Positions 34,901-46,371 of a DNA stretch of 64,000 bases are shown piece after piece (position 1 is the stretch's first letter; each line of letters begins with the position of its first letter). The translations under genes were made by a program, and so were the position numbers. Origin of the DNA: Neofusicoccum parvum (taxonomy: Eukaryota > Ascomycota > Dothideomycetes > Botryosphaeriales > Botryosphaeriaceae); the NCBI GenBank assembly GCA_020912385.1, contig CP087208.1:1860001-1924000 (forward strand). The letters are read 5' to 3'. The notes beneath the pieces were generated by a model. The model made no database searches. It was not told the origin of the DNA and was given only the letters and a program-made list of their open reading frames with translations.

Positions 34901-37445
34901 CCGTGTCTTTGGTGAGCCCCAGAACAAGTCACCATCTCTTGCCCCCTGCCTGATGCGGACTAAGGCTGCCCACATTGCATTCAGGGTCCAGTAGCCTCAA
35001 TCTATCCGAGGTGGCACAGATTTTTCTTTGCTCTGCGCTGGCGCTGCGCCCTACAAGCTCCGCCGGCCCAGGCCGAGCGCTTTGATGTGAGGCAGCCGTG
35101 GCAGCGGGAGGGCAAGCCCTATGGACGGCGAGTGTGCAGAGCGGCCACTGCGCGCGGCTGGCGGTCGGAGGGTGCTGTGCGTCTGTCTAGAGGGTTTGAG
35201 GGAATCCTGACGTGCCGCCACCGGCATCGGCGGCGGTCCTGCAATGCAATTGTCGGAGGCCGCGCTTGCGCCATCCGAGCTGCGGTGGTGCAGTGCTGGC
35301 AGAGGGCCGTGGGCGGGTTTGGGAGGACAGTGGAGGTGTGGAGGGCGCGGTCTTGCATGAGGCGTGCAGCGCCTGCATGTCGCGATCGCCGCGGCGGGTG
35401 GTTAGCTGGGAGGCCTTGTGAGCTAGCAGCGTGTGTAGCGTGGCGGTCTAGTGAAGGTCGCGATAGCTCCGCAGTCTCAAATTAGGCAAAGGCAAGATGT
35501 TGAGGTTTGAAGAACCTTGGCCCGGCGTGGTTCGAGGGTGGGCCCTGTTCGGCAGACGCGCGCGGCGGCATGCTCGCAGCTCCAGCTGTGCTAGGATGCG
35601 GGAATTGGCGAGCGAAGAAGCCAAAGCGGGATTTTTCGATGCGCTGGGACCGGCATTCCGGTCGACGGCTGCGGTGGCGTTCGCGCGGGCGGGGTGAACA
35701 TGCTCGCAGCATCACCTCGAACATCCCACTGTGCAGCCTGCTGCAGGATCGTGGTATGCGCGCGCAGTCACAAGATGAGGCAACAAAGCTAAATAGATAG
35801 AACCGGGCAGATCTCTCATGCACCCGCGGGGGCAGGAGGTTGAGATAACACGGCTCGATGCAGCGCGATGTCCGAGACGGCCAAGCATCTTCAAGAAGCA
35901 AGGGCGCGGGGGCCAAGCTCCGGCGTCGAGCAGAGCGCTGCGGAGCCTGGTGGAAGCCTCTGGCGACGCAGCGCAGCGCTCTTTGGCCGCTGGCGGAGAG
36001 AACTGGAGGAGAACACGCGTCGCCTGCTCTCCACTCGATCCACGATGCGCGCTCCCGGCCAGGGAAGCAGCGGAGCGGCCTCTCACATCGCGCCGCACGC
36101 CGCGGGCCCTGGTCGGTAGCGCGAGCATGGGATATCCCAATAGCTGGTTGGGATATAGGTTAATGCCATGGCAGCGTGCGAGCAAACCTGGAGGCGCGAG
36201 GACGCAACCGGGCAGGCGCTCGCGGTGACAGCATTGCCGCACTCGCTGGCTCCTTGGACCGGCCCCTGCTCGCTGCTCGCGTCGGCAAGCTCCCGGAGCA
36301 TGTTGCGGAGAGCTGCAGCGCATGGACGCCGTTCTGGTGTTGAGGCCCGCCGGCACTTTGCGTGCACCATGCTCATGGTGCCATGGAAGCCTGTGGAGCT
36401 CCAGATCGGCCGATTTGGGCCGTCCAGAAAGCCAGAGAGCCGCCGTGAGGTCGCCGTCGCCTCCGCCGTTTGTTTGGCTTGACGCCTGGCGACGGCCGCG
36501 GCCACGGCCAGCGTCGTCATTTTTGTGGAACCGGCGTGGTTTCAGCTGCGGAGAGCGCGCTGCGAGGCGGCAGCAGCAGCAGCAGCAGCAGCAGAGCGGG
36601 CAGCTTGAGCCCTGCGCGGCGGCCGGCGGGCAGGGCGGCGGGCAGCTGGAGCTCGGGCGGGAGTCCTGCGCAGCGAACAGGCGGGCCTGCGGATCGCGCC
36701 CTCTGCCTCAGCTGATCCGATTCGATTGCTGCGACGCGCTGCACCCGAGCCAGGAAGGCCCAGCTTGGAGCCCGGCAGGCCGTGGGCGGTGCTTCTAACG
36801 CGTTCCATTCTTGCAGCGGGACAGCGCGCTCACCACCGCTGCAACGTGCCTCCAGCGGCAGACATCGTCTGCACGGACTTGCCGCCCCGGGCGCGACGCT
36901 TACTCGCTGCAGCAAGGCGCGCTCGTGAACGCGGCTGACATTCTTTTGCGACCGTGTTTCCGATACCACTTATCCATCCCACATGGTACCACCGGCGCGC
37001 TGCTGCCCCCAGCCTGGCTAAGATATAAGCGATATATACAACCGCGCCGCCCTTCCGCCCAGCGTCGTCTGCCTGCCTGCTGCCCGCACCGTCCGTCACG
37101 CCGCCCACCCAGCCTGCTCCCTCTGCTCTCCCGGGCGCAGCCACACACGCACTCCAGCACGCACCGCTCCGGCCGCGCCGCCCCCGAGCGCCCGATCCAC
37201 TCCAATCTCCCACCTAGCCGTGAACAGCGAAGCGAACGCGAGCAGCGGCCCCGAGAGCGCGACCTCTCCGCCTCAGCCTCACCAATCTCCTCGAAACGGA
37301 CCGTCCGTTGACCCTATCACCCGTTCGCCCTAGCCAGTCCCACCAGCCTGCAGCGCCCGTGATTCTAAGAGACGCGCGACCGCTTCAATCTCCGCCGCGC
37401 TGCCCCATCCCTGCCCTTTTCTTTGTCCCTCACCGTTGATCTACA
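32000..37445. other. 5.4 kb gene-poor region with simple repeats
   Basis: No supported gene. Contains an A-rich tract (about 32750-32762), TG and GA microsatellites (about 33130-33182), a CAG/GCA run (about 36570-36600) and many chance frames in GC-rich DNA between 34.0 and 37.4 kb. No tRNA or rRNA gene was found. TATA-like ATATAAG/ATATATA motifs at 37021-37038 and a CT-rich leader suggest the promoter of the next gene lies at its right end. Confidence 0.55.
33125..33182. repeat. TG and GA microsatellites
   Basis: Consecutive GTGTGTGTG and GAGAGAGAGAGAG runs, separated by a short spacer. Simple sequence, probably length-variable between strains. Confidence 0.85.
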
Positions 37446-38576
37446 ATGTCCGCCATGGTGGACTCCTACGCACCGCCTTACGGGCCCGTACGCCTGCCGC
37501 AGAGGAAGCCCGTCCCTCAGTCCGGAAAACTGCAACCCTTGACTCAGATCGTCCCCGATGAGCAGCGCAGTGCCCACACCCGCACTCGCACCTCTTCAAG
37601 CTCCATTTTCCCGCAGATGCCGCAGCAGCCTGGATCCAACTTCACCTACAACCCTCCTCAGTACCAGCCCGCCATGACCCAGTACAGCACCAATCAGACA
37701 CGTCGCACCCTCTCCAATGCCACCGCCTCCACCTCGTCCACCAGCACCAGCGCCGGCGCTGGCAACGCCCGCCGCAACTCCGACCTGCGCCGCTCGTCCT
37801 CCGGCCGCTCCACCGGCAGCCAGACCTCGTCCAGCTACGTTGCCCTGATGCGCAGGCAGAAGGCGACTGTCTGGTGCGACCGCGCGCAGTATGAAGATCC
37901 GCGGTTGGCCGCCCAGCAGCGCGCTGCGAAGATGCGTGCCGCCATGGAAGTTGTCGGTGGCAATCAAACCAGCAGGACCTCGACGTCGTCGTCCGGCATG
38001 GCTGCTGGCGTCCGTTCCAAGATCAGACACCACGGCGCACCCAAGGCCTCCCTCTACACTCCCGCAAACCTGACCGGCAGCGGCGTGCCCATGCGTTTGA
38101 GTGCAAGCGAAGTCGACGAAGGCGACAGCGACAACGATAGCAACGGCCCGAGCAACTTCCACAATCGTAGCGGCAGCGGACGGAGCTCCCTGGGCTCGGG
38201 TAGGAGGGTCTACTCGTATGCCGGTCCTTCCGGCGCGCGGCATAGCACGAGCAGCACACCACCGAGCGGCCAGGGCAACAGCCCGACCGACATACTGGCA
38301 GGAGAGACTCCGGTGCCTGGAGATTACATCAGGCGGAAGAGCGACTACTTTGCCCAACACCAGGACACCGGGCTCTCTGGCGGCAGCGGCAGCTCCGGAG
38401 AACGAGAGAACAGCTTCGGGGATTTGGGACAGATGCCGCAGCACGAGCCGCAGGCGGCGGGGACTGAGAAGACGTCCGACGACCTGAGGAGAAGAGGAAG
38501 CGTCGACGACCGGACGATGACGATGAGCGGAGCCGTCAGGCTGTTTGTTGCCAATCCTGACAACGACAGCGATTGA
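37446..38576 (+). CDS. Conserved Ser-rich protein of unknown function
   Basis: A single-exon frame of 376 residues. The flanks are Ser/Thr/Gly/Asn-rich and disordered. A compact central block at about residues 130-168 (SYVALMRRQKATVWCDRAQ, then YEDPRLAAQQRAAKMRAAME) looks structured, and I believe it recurs in uncharacterised proteins of other filamentous ascomycetes. The extreme C-terminus, GAVRLFVANPDNDSD, also looks conserved. No signal peptide or membrane span. The ATG at 37446 is preceded by a long CT-rich leader and a very large gene-free upstream region, as often seen for developmental or signalling genes. Another in-frame ATG follows at codon 4 (MSAM). Confidence 0.82.
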   Translation: MSAMVDSYAPPYGPVRLPQRKPVPQSGKLQPLTQIVPDEQRSAHTRTRTSSSSIFPQMPQQPGSNFTYNPPQYQPAMTQYSTNQTRRTLSNATASTSSTSTSAGAGNARRNSDLRRSSSGRSTGSQTSSSYVALMRRQKATVWCDRAQYEDPRLAAQQRAAKMRAAMEVVGGNQTSRTSTSSSGMAAGVRSKIRHHGAPKASLYTPANLTGSGVPMRLSASEVDEGDSDNDSNGPSNFHNRSGSGRSSLGSGRRVYSYAGPSGARHSTSSTPPSGQGNSPTDILAGETPVPGDYIRRKSDYFAQHQDTGLSGGSGSSGERENSFGDLGQMPQHEPQAAGTEKTSDDLRRRGSVDDRTMTMSGAVRLFVANPDNDSD

Positions 38577-41500
38577 ACAACCCAACCAAAAGCATTATAC
38601 CCATTACACCACACACGGGGTCAAGAGTTATAGAGTCGAGACGAGAGCAATGAGGGCTTTTCTCTGGTTTTCTTATACCACTTTCGCAGCTTTCTTCACA
38701 GAGCTGCTGTCAAAACTTCGGCGCGTCATTTCCTTATTATATCCGTCGCTCGGCAGCATGTTTTCTTTGCATCGGCGTTAAACACTGGTCATCATTGGGC
38801 TTCACACTGCTCATTTTGGGTACACGCACGGAGTTCTCTCTTCATTTGGGATTATCGGCGGCCATATTGTCTTTTTTGTCCACCACAGTCGACTCGTAAT
38901 TTCCTAGTTCCCTCTCGGTCTCTCACCGTCGTCTCATCTGCTTTCAGCGAAGCGTTCATTGTATACTCTTTTAGTCTCTTTCATTTTGTTTCGGAACTGG
39001 GAAAAAGAGGACTGGGGGCCAGATATCACTCCTGACTGGGGCAGGAGAGAGTCCCGTGTGTGGTGGTACTGTACGCTATGTTTCTTTCGTTGTTTGGGTC
39101 GCTACGCCGCCACACATCAGCGTACTGTGTTTGTTGTACATGAGGAGATATACCGACACGTCGTTAGAGAAATCTCGAGCAATCGCTACCGCGTAATTGT
39201 CTTGCAAGGAAATGCTAGGAACTATGATGTAATACGTGTCTCATGGCGAAGTCAGACGTTTCCTCTATTTCCTTCAATGTCTGTTTCATTCTCCTCGACC
39301 AAGATCGCGCGTTTCCTTGCATCGGTACCTGGCGCTTTCCCATTGGTACCTTACTGCTAAACACGGGAGTCGGGGTGGCACGGCATCGCCATCGGCCCAA
39401 CGAGCGCATACAACGTCGTTCAACAGCACACGTCGAAATCCCAGATCTCCCGGCCGCCACATTCGTCAAGCGTGGGATTTAGTCCACGGCGACCCGAAGC
39501 ATAGCGCGCAGCACCGTTTCATGTCGCGGCAGATGCTACTGCCCTCTCGTACCCGCCTTCCGGCGGTTCGATCGTCTGCAACTGGGCTTTTTGGCAGGTC
39601 GTACGAGTTTCGCGCGGTCCTCTGCTAATCATCGTCTCGCCTCTTCGGACCCAAGAGAGAGGATCGCCCCCCTGCTCAGCCACGCCGCACAGCACAATTG
39701 CACGCGCGCGGACACTTACGTGCATTGGCCAGCTGGGCAAGCGGGCACCGAGGCGGCGAAGGGATGCTGGAAAAAGAGACGACGGAGCCAAAGGTGAGTT
39801 CCCCACCTTCTCTATTCTGGCCCAGGGTGGTGCACATGGCCGCAGAGAGGTCGGGTGGGGACGGAGTTGCCGTCTGCCCCTCAGCATATTTTTTTTTCCT
39901 CGGTCTTTACCTTTGCCTCAACGCGTCTTCTGGTCCGGTTTTCGACGGTCGTTGCTCCTTGCGGCGCCGACCACTTGCGAGGCGAGAGCGCCGGTGGCGA
40001 TCCTTGCATGAGGCCCGACAAGGCTCCCCTCCTCATCGCAGGGTTTCTCCTCTCTTCTCCCGTTCGCTGGCGCCAGCAGCAAGGGGTGGCAGCTTTGCGG
40101 CGTGATGATGATTCGCAGGGCGGGCGCGGCTCTCGGACAGAGTGAGGGGGAACGCGCGCAGAGGCGGACGCTCGGTGCGGGCCCGGCAAGGCCGCGGGCG
40201 AATAGCAGGCAGAGCCGCTCCCCTCCTCCATCATCATCAGAAGAGAGAAAGGCAGACGATTCGTATCGTCATTTTGGCGTGGTGCTCTATCTGCTGCTAT
40301 TGAGGGCGCTCATGAAGATCACACGCCTCTCTCAGTTTCTCCGTTATCGCGGATGCGCGTTTCTATTAATTGCGACCAGGCGGCCGACCCCGCGATTGGG
40401 CCGTTTGGCGATTGCCATTCATCATGGGCAATTTGCGAGGAGAGGCACGGGGCGGCAGGGCCACCAATTACACACGGCCCCCCTCGCCCGTCGTCCCCTT
40501 CGTCGCGGCCTGCTTCGAAAAATAGAAGGGGATCGGCGCGAGGTTTTGCCCACGGGCGGCGGCGCTGCCACTGCAGATGACGTCTTCGCTGCCAATAGAC
40601 GAAGCGCAGGCGGCCGAGCGCTGGGCATGAGGGACGGCGGGCAGCTTGGCGGGCGGCACTTCATGGTGAGCAGAGGTGGTGTTTAGCAGCGGCTTGGCTC
40701 GTTAGCCGACCTTGGAGGTTCGTTCCCCAGGGCTGGGAAGCGCCGCAGCAGAAGACCCTTCTTTCGCAAGGACGGCGATCCTGCTGCTGTTGGGGATTGG
40801 GACGGCACTGAGAGGGGGGGATCGCGTCGTATTTGCGATAGCTGATCCCACGAGGTCGGATACGAGTGTGCGGGAGGCCGGCGCTGGTGGGCGCTAGAGA
40901 GAATAGCGTGCTGGTAGCGCTTCGGGGAGGCTGCGCCAGCGCCGGCACAGCTAGCAAGGTGTGCCAAAACGAGCGGCGACGGCTGCGTCTGGCGTCGTTG
41001 GCCGCAGATCTCAGAGGTTTGGACGTTGTCTGTGCTTCTGCGGTGCCAGTGCTGCCGGCACTCTCGGCCTTGCCGCCATCCGCCCTGCTGTCCCAAGTCT
41101 GCAGCCTGCAGCTCAACCCACCCGCCTGCGCGCTGCCCCTCCTCCGCTCCTTCGCGTAGGGCAAGCATGGGTGATGCGCCCACCGCCCTCCGCGCGTGCA
41201 GCTGCATGGTGCTCTCGTGTCGTGGCCGCGAGCGCTGAGGACGTTCACGGCCGGACGGCGTGACAGCGTGACATGGCATTGGCATGAGCCATGAGCCTGC
41301 CATCCACTTTTCCGGCCGGAGCGAGCGCAGCCGCCATCGCCATGAGCATCGCCAGCAGTTGCCTGCCGTCCCGGCGCAGCACAGGTCGGCCGGATGCGGC
41401 AACACGTGAGTGACTCGCCGCGCGGGCGGTGATTCGCTGGGCTTACGCGGCGGCGACTCAGCCCGGGACCCCTGCCAAGGCCGCGGCTCTTCGATCTCGC

Positions 41501-41684
41501 CCGATGCCCATGTCACTCGACCTGGGGAAGAGAAAGGCGGAGTTGACGCGCAAACCCGCCCGCCGCACGCGCCAGAGAGGACGCAACGCCGTGACGAGTC
41601 GATAGCTCCCGCGCTGCCCGCAATTCCCTCCCCCCTCTCGCATCCCCGACAGGCACCGGCCGCCTGCGCGCGCACCGATCGGAC
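38577..41684. other. 3.1 kb intergenic region upstream of ERG7
   Basis: No supported gene on either strand. Long minus frames over 40.7-41.8 kb overlap the ERG7 start and have no family resemblance. Presumably holds the 3' UTR of the left gene and a long ERG7 promoter. Confidence 0.5.
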
Positions 41685-44065
41685 ATGGCCAGAACCTCGC
41701 AGATCAGGCAGCGCATCGCCGCCGAGAAGCAGAACGGCGTCGTCAATGGCCACGCAAACGGCCCCGCGAGCTCCGCCGTCGATCCCAGCGAGAAGACGGA
41801 CTACACGCGGTGGAGGCTGCTGGACGAGAACGGACGCCAGACGTGGCACTACCTGGAGTCGGACGAGGAGGCCGCAAAGTGGCCGCAGACCACTGCCGAC
41901 AAGTACTTCCTGGGCCTGCCTACCGTACGTTGTTCCCGCGCCGCGATGCCTGCCATTGGCGTGCAGATCAGCTCATTGACGCTGTCTAGGGCCTCCCCGA
42001 CCTCCCTCCCGCAACGACGCCCGTCCAGTCGGTCCACAATGGCCTGTCCTTCTTCTCCGAGCTCCAGCTCCCCTCCGGCCAGTGGGCATGCGAATATGGC
42101 GGGCCGATGTTCCTGCTGCCGGGCCTGGTGATCACTTGGTATGTCACCAAGACCCACGTCCCGCAGGCCTACAAGACGGAGATCAAGAACTACCTCTTCT
42201 CGCGCCAGCACCCCGAGGATGGTGGCTGGGGACTCCACATTGAGGGCGACAGCTCTGTGTTCGGTACCGCCTTGAACTACACCGTGTTGAGGCTGCTTGG
42301 TGCCAGCGCCGAGGATCCCAGGGTTGTGAAGGCTAGAGCATGCTTGCACAAGCTGGGCGGCGCCGTGAACGGACCTCACTGGGCAAAGTTCTGGCTTAGC
42401 ACACTCGGTGTCATGAAGTGGGATATCGTCAACCCTGTGCCGCCGGAGCTGTGGCTTCTGCCTGACTGGACCCCCATCGCACCGTGGCGCTGGTGGATTC
42501 ACATGCGGATGGTCTACCTGCCTATGTCGTACATCTGGTCCAAGAAGTGGTCGTATGAGCCTGATAAGCTGGTATACTCCCTGCGCGAAGAACTCTTCAC
42601 CCAGCCGTGGGAGAGCATAAACTGGGCCTCGCATAGGAACAGCATCGCAGCGGCAGACAACTACCACCCGAAGTCAATGCTGCTGAACACGATCAACTGG
42701 GCTTTGGTCAATGTCTGGAACCCGTACTTGAGGTCTAACTCTTTAATCAAGCGTGCTGAGGACTGGGTGTGGAGGCTTGTGGAGTATGAGGATCACAACA
42801 CGGACTACTGCGACCTTGCTCCTGTCAATGCTCCCATGAATCTTCTCGTTTGCTACATCAAGGAGGGACCTGACGCCTTCTCCGTGCGGAGACACCGTGA
42901 GACTCTTCTTGACTTCTTCTGGGTGAAGAATGAGGGCATGCTTGCGAATGGAACCAACGGTGTGCAAGTCTGGGACACGTCTTTCCTGATTCAAGCGGCG
43001 TACGAGGCAGGCCTCTGCCAGGACCCCCGCTGGAAGCCTATGCTTCTCAAGGCCCTTGGCTTCCTCGACGAGCAGCAGATTCGTGAGAATGTTCATGAAC
43101 AGGAGAAATGCTACAGACACCCGCGCAAGGGAGCGTGGGCCTTCAGCACCAAGGACCAAGGCTACCCCGTCTCCGACTGCACCGCCGAGGGCATGAAGTC
43201 GGTCATGCAGCTGCAGAGCTTCCCCGACTACCCCAACCTGGTGTCAGACGAGCGGCTCAAGGACTCGATCGACCTCTTGCTCACGATGCAGAACGCTTCG
43301 GGCGGCTGCTCATCCTACGAGCCCACGCGCGGCTCGGAGCTGATGGAGTACCTCAACGCGGCCGAGGTCTTCAGCCGCATCATGGTCGAGTACGACTACC
43401 CGGAATGCACGACGGCGGTGGTGACGGCGCTGTGCCTCGCGCGCGAGCGCTTCCCCGACTACCGCTCCGCGGAGATCGAGGCGTTCATCCAGCGCTCGCT
43501 CGCGTACATCCGGGGCGCGCAGCGGCCCGACGGCAGCTGGTACGGCAGCTGGGGCATATGCTTCACGTACGCGGGCATGTTCGCGCTCGAGTCGCTGAAG
43601 AGCGTGGGCGAGACGTACGAGACGTCGGAGCGCGTGCGGCGCGCGTGCAAGTTCTTCACCGACCGCCAGATGGCCGACGGCGGCTGGGGTGAGAGCTACC
43701 GCAGCTGCGAGGACTGCGTCTGGGTCAGCCACGAGCGCAGCCAGGTCGTGCAGACGGCGTGGGCCGCCATCGCGCTCATGGAGGCCGGCTTCCCGGACAA
43801 GGAGGTCGTGACGAGGGCGATCCGGCTGATCATGCAGAGGCAGCAGGCGAACGGCGAGTGGCTGCAGGAGGCGATCGAGGGCGTGTTCAACAACAGTTGG
43901 TGAGTTTTTTTTTTTTTTCCCCTTTCCTTCGTCGTGCTCTTGGGCGCAGAGGCGCTGACGTGGCGCCTGGACAGCATGATTTCGTACCCGAACTACAAGT
44001 TCATCTTCACGATGAAGGCGCTAGGTATGTACGCGAAGATCTACGGTGATGAGGTGTTGTTCTAG
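41685..44065 (+). CDS. ERG7: Lanosterol synthase (oxidosqualene cyclase)
   Basis: Cyclises 2,3-oxidosqualene to lanosterol on the ER/lipid-droplet membrane, the first cyclic step of ergosterol synthesis. Exons 41685-41924, 41990-43899 and 43975-44065 join in phase to about 746 residues, matching fungal Erg7. QW-type repeats are visible ([64 protein letters not shown]). The catalytic acid motif DCTAE is present with its Asp near residue 476. MWCYCR in plants is here the fungal-type region around [19 protein letters not shown]. The last, short exon ([20 protein letters not shown]) is the normal C-terminus. Intron 2 has an unusual 14 T run right after the donor. Confidence 0.97.
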
Positions 44066-44539
44066 ATGGGCGGGATGCGTTTGCAATGGGTAGAGGTTGC
44101 ATTGAGAAAGGGCCGGCTGCATCAGAGAAGGATCAAGGTTGGCATGGAAAGACGGAGACGACATTGAGACGCGTCATGACAGACTTCTGCGAGACTTATT
44201 TTTACGACGGACGAGGCAAATACCTTTATACGTATCTTTAATGATGGGTTTCGATAGGCTCGAGTAGCTTGGGTAATAGAGTAATCTTCGCTCTTGTACG
44301 GGTACATGGGTTCTTAAAAGTGAACACATGCTATGGATTTTTTTTTTCTTTTCTTTTCATTTGGATCAATCTCCAAGCCCGCCAATTTCTCTCTCAAGTA
44401 TGTTTTCTACGCATCCTTGGTGCCTTCACTATCCCAATACTGAAGCTGCAGTAAGTAATTTCGGGCTTCTCACCATCCCCGTGGTAGACTTCTCCCCACT
44501 GCAGCGGCCTATGCAATTATGTGAAACCGACATCCACCC
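44066..44539. other. Convergent 3' flank
   Basis: 474 bp between the 3' ends of ERG7 and the zinc-finger gene. A T-rich run lies at about 44337-44360; nothing else seen. Confidence 0.5.
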
Positions 44540-45499
44540 CTAATAATACACATGAACATTGTCCATACAGTGCCCACACCACCCGCAATCTTTATCACAG
44601 ATGCTCCAGTCATACCCACCGCCGAGGTAGTTCGCATGGTCATACCCATAGCTCCTATAACTATACTCCAGTCCTGAAGAGCTGCTGGTGCTGCTGCTAC
44701 TTCCACCCCCACCCCTGCGGCCGCTCCGCATCCCCGTTGAGCGGTTTTTGGGGCCTGACGTGGGCTTGTTGTGCTTGGGGGAGTCGCGCTGGTGTGCGGC
44801 TAGCGCGGTGTTGTGCTTGAAAGTCTTGCCGCAGGTGCAGCGGACGGGGGCGTCGACGAGTACGGATGAATGCTTTGTGGTGTTGAGGCGTGAGTTGAGG
44901 GTCGGACCTTTCAATTTACGGTAATTCGCTCCGGCAGGGCTGTGTGCCAGAGCTGCCAGTAGTTCCTGGTTGTTCGGAGCGACAACCACGGTCTGTTTGT
45001 GCTTTGGAGAATCGCGCTGATGGCTGCGCAGAGCATCCGCGTGCTTGAACGTCCGCCCACAACAGCTCAGCACAGCTCTCTCCCGCGCAACAACACCTGC
45101 GCCCTCGTTCCGATCTTCCACAGAGATCGCCCTCTCCGCCCCTCCCTCACCCACCTCGCCGCCCTTCTTCCACACCTTCCCCGAGCATGCCGCAACCTGG
45201 CCTCCAGGCTCATGCACCACCGCTGCCGCCTCGTCCAGCCGCGGCAGCGCGTGGCCCCCCGCGGCGCCGCGGTGGGCCCCGCCGTCCTCGCTCTTCGCGC
45301 TTCCAGATTTTTTGGAGGCGGGTTGCTGGTGCGCTGGGGCGTCGCGGCGGTGCTGCGCGAGCGCCGCTTTGCTCTGGAAATGCTTCCCGCAGGAGCATGG
45401 GTGCGGGGCGGGGCGGTCCTTTTTGGCGGGGACGGAGGCGCCGGGTCTGGGGGTGGAGGTTTTTGTGGGGGCGGCGGGGAGGTGGGGTGGTTGGCTCAT
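44540..45499 (-). CDS. Protein with three atypical C2H2-like zinc fingers
   Basis: A single-exon frame of 319 residues. Three related fingers lie at about residues 35-57, 147-170 and 224-246, all with the tail HxRDxPxH. Fingers 1 and 3 have Cys-X-Cys, 12 residues, His-X6-His; in finger 2 the two Cys are adjacent. This differs from the classical CX2-4C..HX3-5H spacing. The linkers are Ala/Pro/Gly-rich. The C-terminus is a poly-Ser/Gly stretch, then a Tyr/Gly/Asp-rich tail with a Cys cluster (ICDKDCGWCGHC). DNA or RNA binding is plausible but not shown. The promoter lies in the 870 bp gap before the tyrosinase. Confidence 0.75.
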   Translation of the reverse strand: MSQPPHLPAAPTKTSTPRPGASVPAKKDRPAPHPCSCGKHFQSKAALAQHRRDAPAHQQPASKKSGSAKSEDGGAHRGAAGGHALPRLDEAAAVVHEPGGQVAACSGKVWKKGGEVGEGGAERAISVEDRNEGAGVVARERAVLSCCGRTFKHADALRSHQRDSPKHKQTVVVAPNNQELLAALAHSPAGANYRKLKGPTLNSRLNTTKHSSVLVDAPVRCTCGKTFKHNTALAAHQRDSPKHNKPTSGPKNRSTGMRSGRRGGGGSSSSTSSSSGLEYSYRSYGYDHANYLGGGYDWSICDKDCGWCGHCMDNVHVYY

Positions 45500-46371
45500 T
45501 GCTGGGTGGTGTGCGGTGTGCGGCGGTGGTGGTGGTTTTGTTCGGCCTGGTGGTGAGGAGGGCAGCGAGGCTGAGGGGGGCTGGTGGCTTTCGTGGTGGG
45601 AGGGGAGGCGCTGACCACGTGGGGATCTGCGGCTTGGTGCATGGTTTTCATGTTTTCATGCAGGTGTGCGGCGCGTGGGAGGCGCAGGTGTTTGCTGGGG
45701 CGTGGGCAAGCGCGCGGTTGGGGGATGGAAGTGGTTGCCGCTGTGGAAGAGGCATGAGACATAAATAGTGGCTGTTGTTTAGGCCATTGTGTTATCGGGC
45801 CATGTGGTGCGGTCTTCAGAGGAAGGTGTCAGGGAGACGAGGACAGGCAGGTTAATGATGTAACTTGTGTTGACAAGAGTGCTGCTTATGTTGTGAAGGG
45901 CTGTGCCGCGTCCACTGGTTTGATCGTCGAAGGTTGATGGGTTCTGCGCCCAAGTTGCTCCAAAATGTGAGTTTTGCATTAGAAACGTACACGGTTCAGT
46001 AGTAAATTGGAGAATTTAGCAAGGACTTGATCGATTACTGACTACTAACATAAGTGATGCTAAAAAGAAGGAAGACCTGGAATTCATGAAATCATTGCAC
46101 TCAGATTATGAAACGGAGCGACAGGATTGAAGGGTTTATCAGAACGTCATCCGAAAGACTCCGAGCACATTTTGCAGTATAATGAATGTATGAACAGCGT
46201 TGGTGGAGACTTCAGCGAAAGCATATCGAAAACAACGCCCTGATGGGGGACGCATTTTCAACTCTTTCGCATCGCAGCATCAAAGTCGCCACGAAATGCG
46301 AATTTTTACCAATGAAAGACGGAATCGTCAACTACTTTTTCAACTAACACCTTGAGCTTAGCAAATCGCCT
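45500..46371. other. Intergenic between zinc-finger gene and tyrosinase
   Basis: 872 bp containing the zinc-finger promoter and the tyrosinase 3' end. No gene supported. Confidence 0.5.

Noticed and set aside
40683..41849. 388-residue minus-strand frame
   Set aside because: It overlaps the start of ERG7 on the other strand and shows low-complexity Arg/Pro/Ser translation with no recognisable domain.
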